Origin: an uncultured Tateyamaria sp.
Lineage (GTDB): Bacteria > Pseudomonadota > Alphaproteobacteria > Rhodobacterales > Rhodobacteraceae
Assembly: GCA_947501275.1 (NCBI GenBank)
Contig: CANMVD010000005.1
Coordinates: 124,001 to 188,000, forward strand
Length of the DNA stretch: 64,000 nt
Reading direction: 5' to 3'
The notes beneath the pieces are model-generated. The model saw only the letters and a list, made by a program, of their open reading frames with translations, did no database searches and was not told where the DNA came from. Positions 27,876 to 36,282 of this stretch are shown here, in pieces. Within the stretch, counting starts at the first letter, position 1, and each line of letters begins with the position of its first letter. The position numbers and the translations under genes are program-made.

Positions 27876-28025
27876 ATGGGCCGACTTATCAAGCTGTTGA
27901 TCTTTCTCGTGATCATCGGGTTCATTGGACTTGTGGGTTACGCCTATGTGGGTGAGTTTTTTGGCGCAAATTTCTCGCCGCCCCAGACCGAAACCCGCCT
28001 GCCTGTGACGCTGGATGCTGAATAG
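27876..28025 (+). CDS. 49-residue membrane-anchored small protein
   Basis: An ATG at 27876 opens a 49-codon frame: MGRLIKLLIFLVIIGFIGLV forms a basic start and one transmembrane helix (about residues 5-24), then a short polar tail with SPPQTETRLPV outside. The 3' end overlaps the next gene by 11 bases (ATG at 28015). The pattern, one helix plus a short extracytoplasmic tail heading an operon with a secreted protein and xerD, suggests a real gene. Function unknown. Confidence 0.65.
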   Translation: MGRLIKLLIFLVIIGFIGLVGYAYVGEFFGANFSPPQTETRLPVTLDAE

Positions 28026-29577
28026 CCTGCGATCATCTGCCTGCGCGCTGGTTCTGAGCGCGGTTGCGGCTACGCATGCGGGCGCTCAAGATGACACCGC
28101 GCCGCTAAGCGCAATCGACTGGTTGAGCCAACAATCCACAACCCCCGTTGCCCTGCCCCAATCGCCCGACACCGGCGAAGCAAATGAACCCGACGTGGCC
28201 GCATCGGCCAGCATCCCATCGGTCACGGTCACGCCACTTGGTGGCCCTGCGCCACAGCGTGTCGGGTTGGTTCCGTCTACGGTAACGGGTTTGCCCGATA
28301 CGTTGTGGTCAGGCCGGAGTGGTGCTGCGCTCGCGGCCCAAGTCAAACGCTTGCCCACGTTGCGACTGCCCGCTTTGCAGCAATTGACCTACACGTTGCT
28401 GCTGGCCGAGGCTGCCCCGCCCCCCAGTGCATCCGCCCAGTTCGATCTGGCCCGCATTGACGCGCTGATGGATTTTGGCGCGCTTGACCCTGCCTTGGCG
28501 CTGATGGAACTGGCGGGCCCCACCACGACGCCCGGGCATTTCAAACGCTACTTTGACATGGCGATTCTGTCCGGCCTCGAGGCCGCCGCCTGCCAGATCC
28601 TGTTGGACAAGCGCGATCTGTCTCCATCCACTGCGCACGAGGTGTTCTGCCTTGCCCGTGCCGGAGACTGGAATACCGCCGCGTTGCTGCTTGGGTCCGG
28701 GCGAGCGCTCGGAATGATCGAACCGGCTGTTGTGGATGCATTGGAGCGTTTTCTTGATCCGGATTTGTTCGAAGATGCCGCACCACTTGCCGTGCCATCA
28801 CATCCTGATCCATTGGTCTATCGCCTGCACAGTGCCATTGGCACGCCCATCCCGACCCGAATCTTGCCGCTGATCTATGCAAATGCCGATCTGTCAGACA
28901 CGGCCGGATGGAAGGCGCAGATCGAAGCCGCGGAACGGCTGGCGGCACGTGGCACAGTGCCGGAAAACCGGCTGCTTGGCCTTTACACGCAGCGTCGCGC
29001 GGCGGCGTCTGGGGGCGTCTGGGATCGTGTGGCCGCGCTCCAGCGGTTTGAAACTGCACTCAAGACTGGCAGCGCAGCCGCCGTGTCCAAAACCCTTCCT
29101 GCCACGTGGCGTGCCATGGACAGCGTTCGGCTGCGCGTGCCATTTGCCAACCTGTTTGCAGAGGACCTTGCCGGAATGGTTCTGAGTGGCCCAACGGCAG
29201 ACGTTGCCTTCGAGGTGTTGTTGCTGTCTCCACAATACGAAAGTGCGGTCAAAAGTTTCCCCACCCGTGCGTTAAAACGCCCTGTCCTCGGAGCGATTGC
29301 AACGGGAACAGTCCCGCCAGACCTCAGTGAAGATGGAGTTACCGGCGCAGTGCTTGCAGCATTTCGCGGCGCGGCGCCGGACCCCGCAATCATCGAGATG
29401 GCGCAATCCGGCATTCTAGGGCAGGCTCTTTTGGACACGATCGCTCTGACGCACGCGGGCGGCGAAGGCGACATCGCCCAGTTGACAACCGGGCTTGCCA
29501 CGCTGCGCGCATTGGGGCTTGAGGATGTGGCCCGCCGCACGGCTTTGCAGGTCTTGCTGCTGGGCGGGGCGACATGA
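28015..29577 (+). CDS. secreted protein of unknown function
   Basis: A 520-residue protein with a signal peptide (ACALVLSAVAATHAGAQ) followed by a proline/serine-rich stretch to about residue 110 and then a largely helical, alanine/leucine-rich body suggestive of repeated helical pairs. Examples are FDLARIDALMDFGALDPALAL and LARAGDWNTAALLLGSG. No catalytic motif was recognised. It overlaps the small membrane protein at its start and xerD by four bases at its end (ATGA), so the three are one operon; whether it has anything to do with chromosome resolution is unknown. Confidence 0.75.
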   Translation: MLNSLRSSACALVLSAVAATHAGAQDDTAPLSAIDWLSQQSTTPVALPQSPDTGEANEPDVAASASIPSVTVTPLGGPAPQRVGLVPSTVTGLPDTLWSGRSGAALAAQVKRLPTLRLPALQQLTYTLLLAEAAPPPSASAQFDLARIDALMDFGALDPALALMELAGPTTTPGHFKRYFDMAILSGLEAAACQILLDKRDLSPSTAHEVFCLARAGDWNTAALLLGSGRALGMIEPAVVDALERFLDPDLFEDAAPLAVPSHPDPLVYRLHSAIGTPIPTRILPLIYANADLSDTAGWKAQIEAAERLAARGTVPENRLLGLYTQRRAAASGGVWDRVAALQRFETALKTGSAAAVSKTLPATWRAMDSVRLRVPFANLFAEDLAGMVLSGPTADVAFEVLLLSPQYESAVKSFPTRALKRPVLGAIATGTVPPDLSEDGVTGAVLAAFRGAAPDPAIIEMAQSGILGQALLDTIALTHAGGEGDIAQLTTGLATLRALGLEDVARRTALQVLLLGGAT

Positions 29578-30536
29578 GCGCGCGCTGGATTTCCACCTTT
29601 CTTGAGGCGCAGGCCGCCGAACTGGGTGCTGCGCGCAACACGTTGCTGGCCTATGGGCGTGACCTCAAGGATGTGGCGGGTTGGTTGGCTGGCGAAGGGT
29701 TCGACTTTGAGACCGCACAACAGCCCCAGATCGAAGCCTATCTTGTGCACTGCGACGCGCAGGGTTTCGCAAAATCGACGCGGGCACGACGTTTGTCGGC
29801 GATCAAGCAACTCTATCGCTTTGCCTTTGAGGAAGGATGGCGCAGCGACAACCCCGCCATTCAAATCGCCAGTCCCGGTCAAGACAAGCGCCTGCCCAAG
29901 ACACTGGACGAAGCAGAAGTCGATTGCCTGCTCGAGGCCGCGCGCAGTTTCGGAAAAAAGCCGCATGACGTGCTGCGCGACACCTGTTTGATGGAACTGC
30001 TTTATGCGACGGGGATGCGCGTCAGCGAATTGGTCAGCCTTCCGGTCAGCGCTGCCCGTGGTGATCCGCAAATGCTGCTGATCCTCGGAAAGGGCGGCAA
30101 AGAGCGCATGGTGCCACTGTCCCCGCCTGCCCGCGCTGCACTGCGGGCGTGGATCAAGGCACGAGACACCCGCGAAGATGCTGCAAAAGAAGCCGGTGGC
30201 GCAGAGTCGCGTTTTCTGTTCCCATCACGCGGAGCGTCCAAGCATCTGACACGGCACTGGTTTTACACACGCATCAAGGCCTTGGCCGTCCATGGTGGCG
30301 TCTTGCCCGACAAGGTCACGCCACACACCTTGCGCCATGCTTTTGCGACACATCTGCTGGCGGGAGGTGCGGATCTGCGTGCGATCCAGACCATGCTGGG
30401 CCATGCGGATGTTGCAACGACCGAGATCTACACGCATGTCGTGGATGAGCGTCTGACCCAATTGGTTCTGGATCATCACCCTCTTGCCAATGACCGACGT
30501 AAATCAGCGGGCAAGACATCCTCTGACGGCCAGTAA
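29574..30536 (+). CDS. xerD: site-specific tyrosine recombinase XerD
   Basis: A 320-residue tyrosine recombinase. A SAM-like N-terminal domain (ISTFLEAQAAELGAARNTL ... YGRDLKDVAGWL) precedes the catalytic domain. Catalytic residues are visible: Arg in YATGMRVSELVSL, Lys in GKGGKERMVPL, HTLRHAFATHLL (His and Arg), LGHADVATTEIYTHV (His and the nucleophilic Tyr). Length and sequence fit XerD, which resolves chromosome dimers at dif with XerC, rather than a phage integrase. Its last 61 bases overlap the convergent phosphoesterase gene. Confidence 0.93.
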   Translation: MSARWISTFLEAQAAELGAARNTLLAYGRDLKDVAGWLAGEGFDFETAQQPQIEAYLVHCDAQGFAKSTRARRLSAIKQLYRFAFEEGWRSDNPAIQIASPGQDKRLPKTLDEAEVDCLLEAARSFGKKPHDVLRDTCLMELLYATGMRVSELVSLPVSAARGDPQMLLILGKGGKERMVPLSPPARAALRAWIKARDTREDAAKEAGGAESRFLFPSRGASKHLTRHWFYTRIKALAVHGGVLPDKVTPHTLRHAFATHLLAGGADLRAIQTMLGHADVATTEIYTHVVDERLTQLVLDHHPLANDRRKSAGKTSSDGQ

Positions 30537-31291
30537 CCTGACAGAAGAGCCGTGTCATAGCCTTGGGTCAACCCGGCACGCTTCATATCGCGCCACGCGC
30601 CTTCAGCGTCATAATGCAGCGCATGGATCGACGCACCGCTGGCATCCAGAACGGCGTATTGTGTGGCTTGTGCACCCGTGTGCGGCGGCATGCCGATCAC
30701 GCCGGCATTTGTCCACGTCCCGCGCCTCAAACTTCGCTGGAACGCGATACCGCTGTGACCTGCGATCACATGATCCACTGTACCGATGACGGTCTCCAGC
30801 AAATCCCACTCGTGCTCCAGATCGCAAGCCGGTGATGTAGACCACAGAAACCGCGCCACATCGGACACACCGCCGTGGATCACACCGTAGCGCGCAGAGT
30901 TGTGCCAGAAGGTCACCACATCGGGCAACGCCCCCATCCACGTGCGCGCTGCCGCACCAACCTGAGCATCGGCAAACCCGTACCACCCTCGCGACAGAAG
31001 ATGGCAAACAGTCCCGGTTTCAAATCCACACCCGCACTCGCTGCTGCCTGCCGCCAATTGCTGCTCGCAGTTGCCAGCCACAACCGCACAACCCGCAGCG
31101 CGAATGGCCGCAATCGTTTCTTTGGGCCGCGCACAGTACGCCACGACATCGCCGGTGCAAACGGGGATGGCCCGCAACTGACGCGCCCGCTCAAGCACGG
31201 AACGCGTTGCCTGAATGTTTGAATAAGGCCCGCCAAAGACCAAAACCGGCCCTTCAAGACAGCCGAGATCGGTATGACGCAGTGAAGTCAT
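30476..31291 (-). CDS. metallophosphoesterase family protein
   Basis: A 271-residue calcineurin-like phosphoesterase. Metal-site motifs are PVCTGDVVAYCARPKET, VVAGNCEQQLAAG (GNHE variant), VIHGGVSD and VIAGHSGIAF. The first motif, normally DxH, reads VFGGPYSNIQA, so one metal ligand position may be altered in this subfamily. An ATG at 31315 is an alternative start. Substrate unknown. The 61-base tail-to-tail overlap with xerD is long for this window. Confidence 0.8.
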   Translation of the reverse strand: MTSLRHTDLGCLEGPVLVFGGPYSNIQATRSVLERARQLRAIPVCTGDVVAYCARPKETIAAIRAAGCAVVAGNCEQQLAAGSSECGCGFETGTVCHLLSRGWYGFADAQVGAAARTWMGALPDVVTFWHNSARYGVIHGGVSDVARFLWSTSPACDLEHEWDLLETVIGTVDHVIAGHSGIAFQRSLRRGTWTNAGVIGMPPHTGAQATQYAVLDASGASIHALHYDAEGAWRDMKRAGLTQGYDTALLSGYWPSEDVLPADLRRSLARG

Positions 31292-31362
31292 GATTGGCTC
31301 ATCTCTTGAATGCAAACGCCTGCACCCCCATAACCCATGTCAGATCAAAGGATAAATCACGA

Positions 31363-32673
31363 ATGGATGACCCAAGCACCACCCTGGATGCCGCGTTCTG
31401 GATCAGCTGCGGCGTGATCCTGTTTTTGCTGGTATTGTCGGGGTTTTTCTCCGGCTCCGAGACCGCGCTGACAGCGGCGTCTCGCGGGAAATTGCGCGCG
31501 CAGGCCGACAAGGGGTCACGAGGCGCCGAACGGGCCCTCAAGATCACCGAGGACAACGAGCGTCTGATCGGTTCTGTGCTGCTGGGCAACAACCTGGTGA
31601 ATATCTACGCCGCGTCGCTGGCCTCTGCCATCTTTACGGCAGCCTTTGGTGAATCCGGCGTTGCCTTGGCCACGTTGGTGATGACGCTGCTGGTTCTGAT
31701 CTTTGCCGAGGTTTTGCCCAAGACCTATGCGATCACCAATTCGGAAAAGGCAGCATCGCTGGTGTCGCGCCCGATTTCCCTTGTAGTGACGGTGTTCTCA
31801 CCCATCGTGGCGATGGTGCGTTTGCTGGTGCGTGGCATTCTGCGCGTGTTTGGGGTGCAGATTGACCCTGACAGTCACATCATGGCCGTGCGCGAGGAAA
31901 TCGCAGGTGCGCTGCAATTGGGCCACTCTGAAGGCGTAGTCGAAAAAGAAGATCGTGACCGCATTCTGGGTGCGTTGGATCTGGGTGACCGCACCGTTGA
32001 GGAAATCATGCTTCATCGCTCGGGCATCGAGATGATCAACATCGCACACGCTCCTCAGGATATTCTTGAGCAGTGCCTGAAATCGAACCACACACGCTTA
32101 CCGGTATTCAAAGACGAGCAGGAAAACATCATTGGCGTCATCCACGCGAAGGACCTGTTGCGCGCCATGTATTCCGTGATCGGCGGCCCGGACGGGGACG
32201 CGGCCAAGCTCAAGACATTCGACATCTCCAAGGTGGCCATGGCGCCGTACTTTGTGCCCGAAACAACCACGCTGGACGACCAGATGCGCCAGTTCCTGCG
32301 CTCGCGTACGCATTTTGCGCTGGTCGTGGACGAATATGGCTCGCTGCAGGGGCTCATCACGCTCGAGGATATTCTCGAAGAGATCGTGGGCGAAATCACC
32401 GACGAATTTGACCCCGATGGTGACCACGTTCTGACGCAAAGCGAAGATGGCCATTATCATGTGGATGGTGCCATGACGATCCGCGATCTCAACCGAGCCG
32501 CGGACTGGAGCCTGCCTGACGAAGAAGCCAACACCGTGGCAGGCCTCGTGATCCACGAAGCACAGATGATCCCCGTTGTCGGGCAGGTGTTCAGCTTTCA
32601 CGGGTTCCGCTTTGAAGTGCTGAGCCGGGACGGCAACCGCATCACTGGCCTGCGGATCGCTGAACTGGACTAG
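31363..32673 (+). CDS. CNNM/CorC-type membrane protein with CBS domains (hemolysin-C family)
   Basis: A 436-residue protein with a DUF21/CNNM membrane domain (residues about 1-190; SGFFSGSETALTAASRGKL is the signature and LIFAEVLPKTYAITNSEKAA the second), two CBS domains (about 215-345, with VEEIMLHRSGIEMI and FALVVDEYGSLQGLITLED), and a CorC_HlyC C-terminal domain (VDGAMTIRDLNRAADW to the end). Family members are linked to magnesium or cobalt export and resistance. The ATG at 31363 was chosen since the membrane domain begins immediately after it. The old name hemolysin is not supported by function. Confidence 0.92.
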   Translation: MDDPSTTLDAAFWISCGVILFLLVLSGFFSGSETALTAASRGKLRAQADKGSRGAERALKITEDNERLIGSVLLGNNLVNIYAASLASAIFTAAFGESGVALATLVMTLLVLIFAEVLPKTYAITNSEKAASLVSRPISLVVTVFSPIVAMVRLLVRGILRVFGVQIDPDSHIMAVREEIAGALQLGHSEGVVEKEDRDRILGALDLGDRTVEEIMLHRSGIEMINIAHAPQDILEQCLKSNHTRLPVFKDEQENIIGVIHAKDLLRAMYSVIGGPDGDAAKLKTFDISKVAMAPYFVPETTTLDDQMRQFLRSRTHFALVVDEYGSLQGLITLEDILEEIVGEITDEFDPDGDHVLTQSEDGHYHVDGAMTIRDLNRAADWSLPDEEANTVAGLVIHEAQMIPVVGQVFSFHGFRFEVLSRDGNRITGLRIAELD

Positions 32674-32674
32674 C

Positions 32675-33514
32675 TCAACCGGCCTTGAGGCGTTCTTCGC
32701 GCTGCGTCAGGTCGTGCACCCAGTCCCGCACATCGTTCAGACGACCGCGGGCAACAGGGACTTTTGTGCCATCCTGAAGTTTCAGGAACATCCCTGACAG
32801 CTCGACGGCTTGGTCAGCGGCCACCCAGTGGGAGCGGTGCGTCTGAATACCGTCCTGCGGTCCGACCTGTTCGAGGAAAGTCGCAATCCGTTCCCGTAAG
32901 ACCTCGGTCCCTTTGCTGTTGTAGATTTCAAGGTAGTGCTCTGCGGCCTTTACACGCTGAATGTCAGCGAGGGGCAGCGTGCGCCCTGCAAGGGTTACCA
33001 CGCGGTCCGGTTGCGCCCTGTTGCGCCGCTCTCGCTGGGCGGGGATCAGCCAAAGCAGAGCAACCGTTTCAAACACATGCGCCACGAAGATGTTGCGCAG
33101 GTTCATTTGCCACGTCATCACTTCGAACGGTGGCCGCCCCGGTTCAAACAAAAGCACAAGTATCGCGCCAGTCGTGTAGGTGGCAAACATCAACAGAGGG
33201 GTCGACAGGATGATCAATGGGATCGGCCTGTCAAACGCCCTGCCCCAAACCTTGCAGATCAGCAGCGAATACACTTCGCTCAACACCACATAGAGAAACA
33301 GGGCGATCAGCCAGAAGGCCATGCGCAATTCGAAACTTTCAAACTGCGGCAGCGTAACGGGATGTCCGGTCGACATGATGCCAAAGCCGACCAGAACCAG
33401 CACCCACATCTGCCAAGACACGTATAGCGCGTGCATTTCACGTAACGTGAAGTGCACGACCGCTCCGTTCGAGACAAAAACCCGCACTTCGTGATCAACA
33501 CGCAATCCCAACAT
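32675..33514 (-). CDS. membrane-bound LytTR transcriptional regulator
   Basis: A 279-residue protein with roughly four transmembrane helices in the first 165 residues (for example WQMWVLVLVGFGIMSTGH and FWLIALFLYVVLSEVYSLL) and a C-terminal LytTR DNA-binding domain (about 180-275: LPLADIQRVKAAEHYLEIY, IQTHRSHWVAADQAVEL, VARGRLNDVRDW). Such one-component regulators sense a membrane signal and bind DNA directly. It is convergent with the CBS gene, one base apart. An interrupted inverted repeat lies just upstream of its start. Confidence 0.88.
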   Translation of the reverse strand: MLGLRVDHEVRVFVSNGAVVHFTLREMHALYVSWQMWVLVLVGFGIMSTGHPVTLPQFESFELRMAFWLIALFLYVVLSEVYSLLICKVWGRAFDRPIPLIILSTPLLMFATYTTGAILVLLFEPGRPPFEVMTWQMNLRNIFVAHVFETVALLWLIPAQRERRNRAQPDRVVTLAGRTLPLADIQRVKAAEHYLEIYNSKGTEVLRERIATFLEQVGPQDGIQTHRSHWVAADQAVELSGMFLKLQDGTKVPVARGRLNDVRDWVHDLTQREERLKAG

Positions 33515-33571
33515 AGGTCGTGCTTATCATGTGACGCTGTTTAGAGTAAACGCTTGCCAACGGCCTGAAAC

Positions 33572-33648
33572 GGGGGTGCGGGTGGGCGACATACCGGTGC
33601 GAGTTACAGGCCTGTGATTAACAGTTGCGCCTTTCCACTCGCACCCCC
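33572..33648. repeat. interrupted inverted repeat between the LytTR gene and the 33.7-kb demethylase gene
   Basis: GGGGGTGCGGGTG (33572-33584) is matched by CACTCGCACCCCC (33636-33648), a 13-base inverted repeat with one mismatch, enclosing the perfect palindrome ACAGGCCTGT (33606-33615). On the minus strand it follows the stop of the demethylase gene (33668) and precedes the LytTR start (33514), so it could be a terminator without a T-tract, or an operator. Confidence 0.4.
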
Positions 33649-33667
33649 TGCCAGTCGTTTTTTACCG

Positions 33668-36088
33668 CTAGCTGCGCAGCCGTTTTCCGTCAGCGTCAAA
33701 CGGTGGAGCGTCAAGTATGGTTGCCTTATGCGGCGTTCCAAGCACCATAACCTCGACCCTGTCCCCGGCCTGCGCACCCTTCACGAAACCAAGCGCAAGG
33801 CTCTGCCCGACTGTGTACCCATACGCACCCGAAGTGACCCTGCCGATCCCTACCCCATCACGAAAAATTGGTTCGCCGCCAGTCGCATCGGCAGATGATC
33901 GCGCAGTGCCTTCTTCGTCCAGGTGCAAAATCACCAACGATTCGCGCGCAGGTTGGGCCATTACCTCAACTGCGGCAGCCTTGTTCAGGAACTCCTTGTC
34001 CAGTTTCACCAACCGATCCAGACCAACTTCCTGCGGCCAATACTCCGGGCTGTACTCGCGGCTCCAGGAACCGTAGCCCTTTTCGATCCGCAAGCTCATC
34101 AAGGCACGGCTGCCCACTGGGCCAATCCCCATGTCGCGACCCGTATCAATCAGAGCGGCCAAAAGGCGGTCCTGATCTTCCTGCGCGCAATGCAGCTCCC
34201 AGCCCAGATCCCCCGTGAAAGACACCCGCAACGCCAAGACCGGTACGCCAGCCAGCTCAATCCAGGCTGAACGCATGAATGCAAAGTCGTTAGGTGCGAG
34301 CGACGCATTGGTCATCCTCTGCAGCATTGCGCGACTGTCGGGACCAGCCACGTTGAAACCGCACATTGCTTCAGTGCGACTTTGGAACGTTGTGTCGGCC
34401 GGCAATGGCACTTCCTTGAAAAAGCGCGCGTGATAGCGCTCGGCCATGCCAGACCCAATGATCCAGAATTCATCATCGGCCAAACGCGTGACCGTGAAAT
34501 CGCCAGCAATGCCACCTCGTTTCCCAATCAACGGGGTCAAGCATGAGCGACCAATCGCGCGCGGCATCCGGTTGGCAAACACCGCATTCAGCCAGTCCTC
34601 GGCACCCGGCCCCTTACAGACGTATTTGGCAAAGTTCGAGATGTCGATGATACCGCCCCGCGCGCGCAGCATTTTGCATTCTTCCCCGACAGGCCCCCAC
34701 CAGTTCTGGCGAGTAAAACCATCTGTGTCCTTTGCGCCCGGACTGTCGGCAAACCACAAGGGATGTTCCCAGCCGTAGTTCAAACCCATCACCGCCCCCA
34801 TCTCGCGCTGCCGCTGATAGGCGGGGCGCACACGCACGGGGCGGCCTGCGCTGCGCTCCTCGTTGGGAAAGTGGATCTTGAAACGGTGCGCGTATTGATC
34901 ACCAACACGGGCCTTGGTGAATGCCTTGCCCGCCCAGGATCCAAAGCGCGCCATGTCCCACGGGAACATGTCGTATTTCATTTCGCCCTCGATCATCCAC
35001 TGCGCAGCCAACAACCCCATGCCGCCCGATTGAGAGAACCCCGGAATGATCCCGTTACAGCAGAAATACCCGGTGAGCTCAGGCACCGGGCCAAACAGAA
35101 CGTTGGAATCCGGCGACCAGATCATGGGCCCGTTGATCACGCGCTTGATGCCTGCCGTTCCGACCACAGGCACACGGGCAATCGCCCGCATCATGTTCTC
35201 TTCGATGCGCTCCAGATCATCTGCGAACAACTCGTGCCCAAACCCCTGCGGAGTCCCGTTTTCCGCCCACAACCGACAGTCTTTCTCATAAGCGCCAACC
35301 AACAGGCCCTGCCCCTCTTGACGCAGGTAATACTCGCCATCCCGGTCGGCCACAGAGGGCAAGCGGCGATCCATTCCGGCAATCTCGGAAATGGTTTCTG
35401 TCACGAAATACTGGTGCTCGGTTGGCTGCAATGGCAGTTCAACACCCGCCATGGCCGCCACTTCCCGGCCCCACAGGCCAGCCGCGTTCACCACCCAAGG
35501 CGTTGCGATATCGCCCTGCTCGGTGCGCACAATCCATGTGCCGTCCGGTTGTGGTTCTGTCGCGGTGACAGGGCAAAACCGAATGATCTCTGCGCCGTTC
35601 TGGCGCGCACCGGCGGCATAGGCATTGGTCACACCACTCGGATCAACGTTGCCGCCGTCGGGTTCCCACATGATGCACCGGATGCCATTAAAGTCGACAA
35701 GCGGGTGCAAACGCTCTGCCTCGGCCCGGTCGACCTCGTGGAAATTCATGTTATAAAGCTTGGCCTTGGCCGCCTGCAGGCGCAGCTGATGCGTGCGCGC
35801 CTCGGTCTGGGCAAGATACAGCGAGCCAGGTTGAAATACGCCACAGCCTTGGCCAGTTTCCTGCTCCAATTCCTTGTACAAACCCATTGTATAGTGCTGG
35901 ATCCGGCTGATGTTGGTGCTGTCATGCAAACCGTGAATGTTGGCTGCCGCATGCCACGTGGAGCCTGACGTCAATTCATCCCGCTCCAGCAGCACAACAT
36001 CTGTCCAACCCAGTTTGGTGAGGTGATAGAGGATCGAACATCCGATAACGCCGCCGCCAATGACGACCGCTTGTGCATGGGTGCGCAT
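33668..36088 (-). CDS. dimethylglycine/sarcosine dehydrogenase-like FAD protein with GcvT domains (paralog 1)
   Basis: An 806-residue protein with the DMGDH layout: DAO FAD domain (about 1-380; VVIGGGVIGCSILYHLTKLGW), linker FAO_M domain (about 385-440), GcvT folate-binding domain (about 440-700; DFTVTRLADDEFWIIGSGMAE, SFTGDLGWELHCAQED) and GcvT C-terminal domain. The segment SGSTWHAAANIHGLHDS holds the His that in DMGDH and sarcosine dehydrogenase carries FAD covalently. Reaction expected: oxidative demethylation of an N-methylated amine, passing the carbon to tetrahydrofolate; exact substrate unknown. Start at 36088 chosen because MRTHAQAVVIGGG begins the Rossmann fold; the open frame upstream is not family-like. 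Confidence 0.92.
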   Translation of the reverse strand: MRTHAQAVVIGGGVIGCSILYHLTKLGWTDVVLLERDELTSGSTWHAAANIHGLHDSTNISRIQHYTMGLYKELEQETGQGCGVFQPGSLYLAQTEARTHQLRLQAAKAKLYNMNFHEVDRAEAERLHPLVDFNGIRCIMWEPDGGNVDPSGVTNAYAAGARQNGAEIIRFCPVTATEPQPDGTWIVRTEQGDIATPWVVNAAGLWGREVAAMAGVELPLQPTEHQYFVTETISEIAGMDRRLPSVADRDGEYYLRQEGQGLLVGAYEKDCRLWAENGTPQGFGHELFADDLERIEENMMRAIARVPVVGTAGIKRVINGPMIWSPDSNVLFGPVPELTGYFCCNGIIPGFSQSGGMGLLAAQWMIEGEMKYDMFPWDMARFGSWAGKAFTKARVGDQYAHRFKIHFPNEERSAGRPVRVRPAYQRQREMGAVMGLNYGWEHPLWFADSPGAKDTDGFTRQNWWGPVGEECKMLRARGGIIDISNFAKYVCKGPGAEDWLNAVFANRMPRAIGRSCLTPLIGKRGGIAGDFTVTRLADDEFWIIGSGMAERYHARFFKEVPLPADTTFQSRTEAMCGFNVAGPDSRAMLQRMTNASLAPNDFAFMRSAWIELAGVPVLALRVSFTGDLGWELHCAQEDQDRLLAALIDTGRDMGIGPVGSRALMSLRIEKGYGSWSREYSPEYWPQEVGLDRLVKLDKEFLNKAAAVEVMAQPARESLVILHLDEEGTARSSADATGGEPIFRDGVGIGRVTSGAYGYTVGQSLALGFVKGAQAGDRVEVMVLGTPHKATILDAPPFDADGKRLRS

Positions 36089-36222
36089 GAGAGAAACCTT
36101 ACGTCTTGCCGTGTCACCCGCCACCCTGCGCCTCGAAAATCCACCAAGATAGCCCAGACCCGACATCCTGCGTCGCTCGCGCACCAAAGACGACACAACG
36201 CGTCGTTTTCCCCTGATCCGAC

Positions 36223-36244
36223 TTTCTTCTCGCCAAATAAACTC
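36223..36244 (-). repeat. inverted copy of the GTTTATTTGGC element
   Basis: On the minus strand the sequence reads GTTTATTTGGCGAGAAGAAA, matching GTTTATTTGGCAAGATGAAG at 21893-21912 with the first 11 bases identical. It lies in the 195-base divergent region between the two demethylase paralogs, about 40 bases before the ATG at 36283. The GC-rich hairpin of the other copy is missing here. Confidence 0.4.
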
Positions 36245-36282
36245 GCCCTGAAAGGCCGATCGGCCACACATTCAAAGGTCAC

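Noticed and set aside
28983-30071. 362-codon minus-strand open frame across the secreted protein and xerD
   Set aside because: It spans two genes with overlapping stop/start on the other strand and ignores their clear signal peptide and recombinase motifs.
34763-35968. 401-codon open frame on the plus strand within demethylase paralog 1
   Set aside because: The minus strand carries an intact, motif-rich DMGDH-like gene; the opposite frame has no family features.
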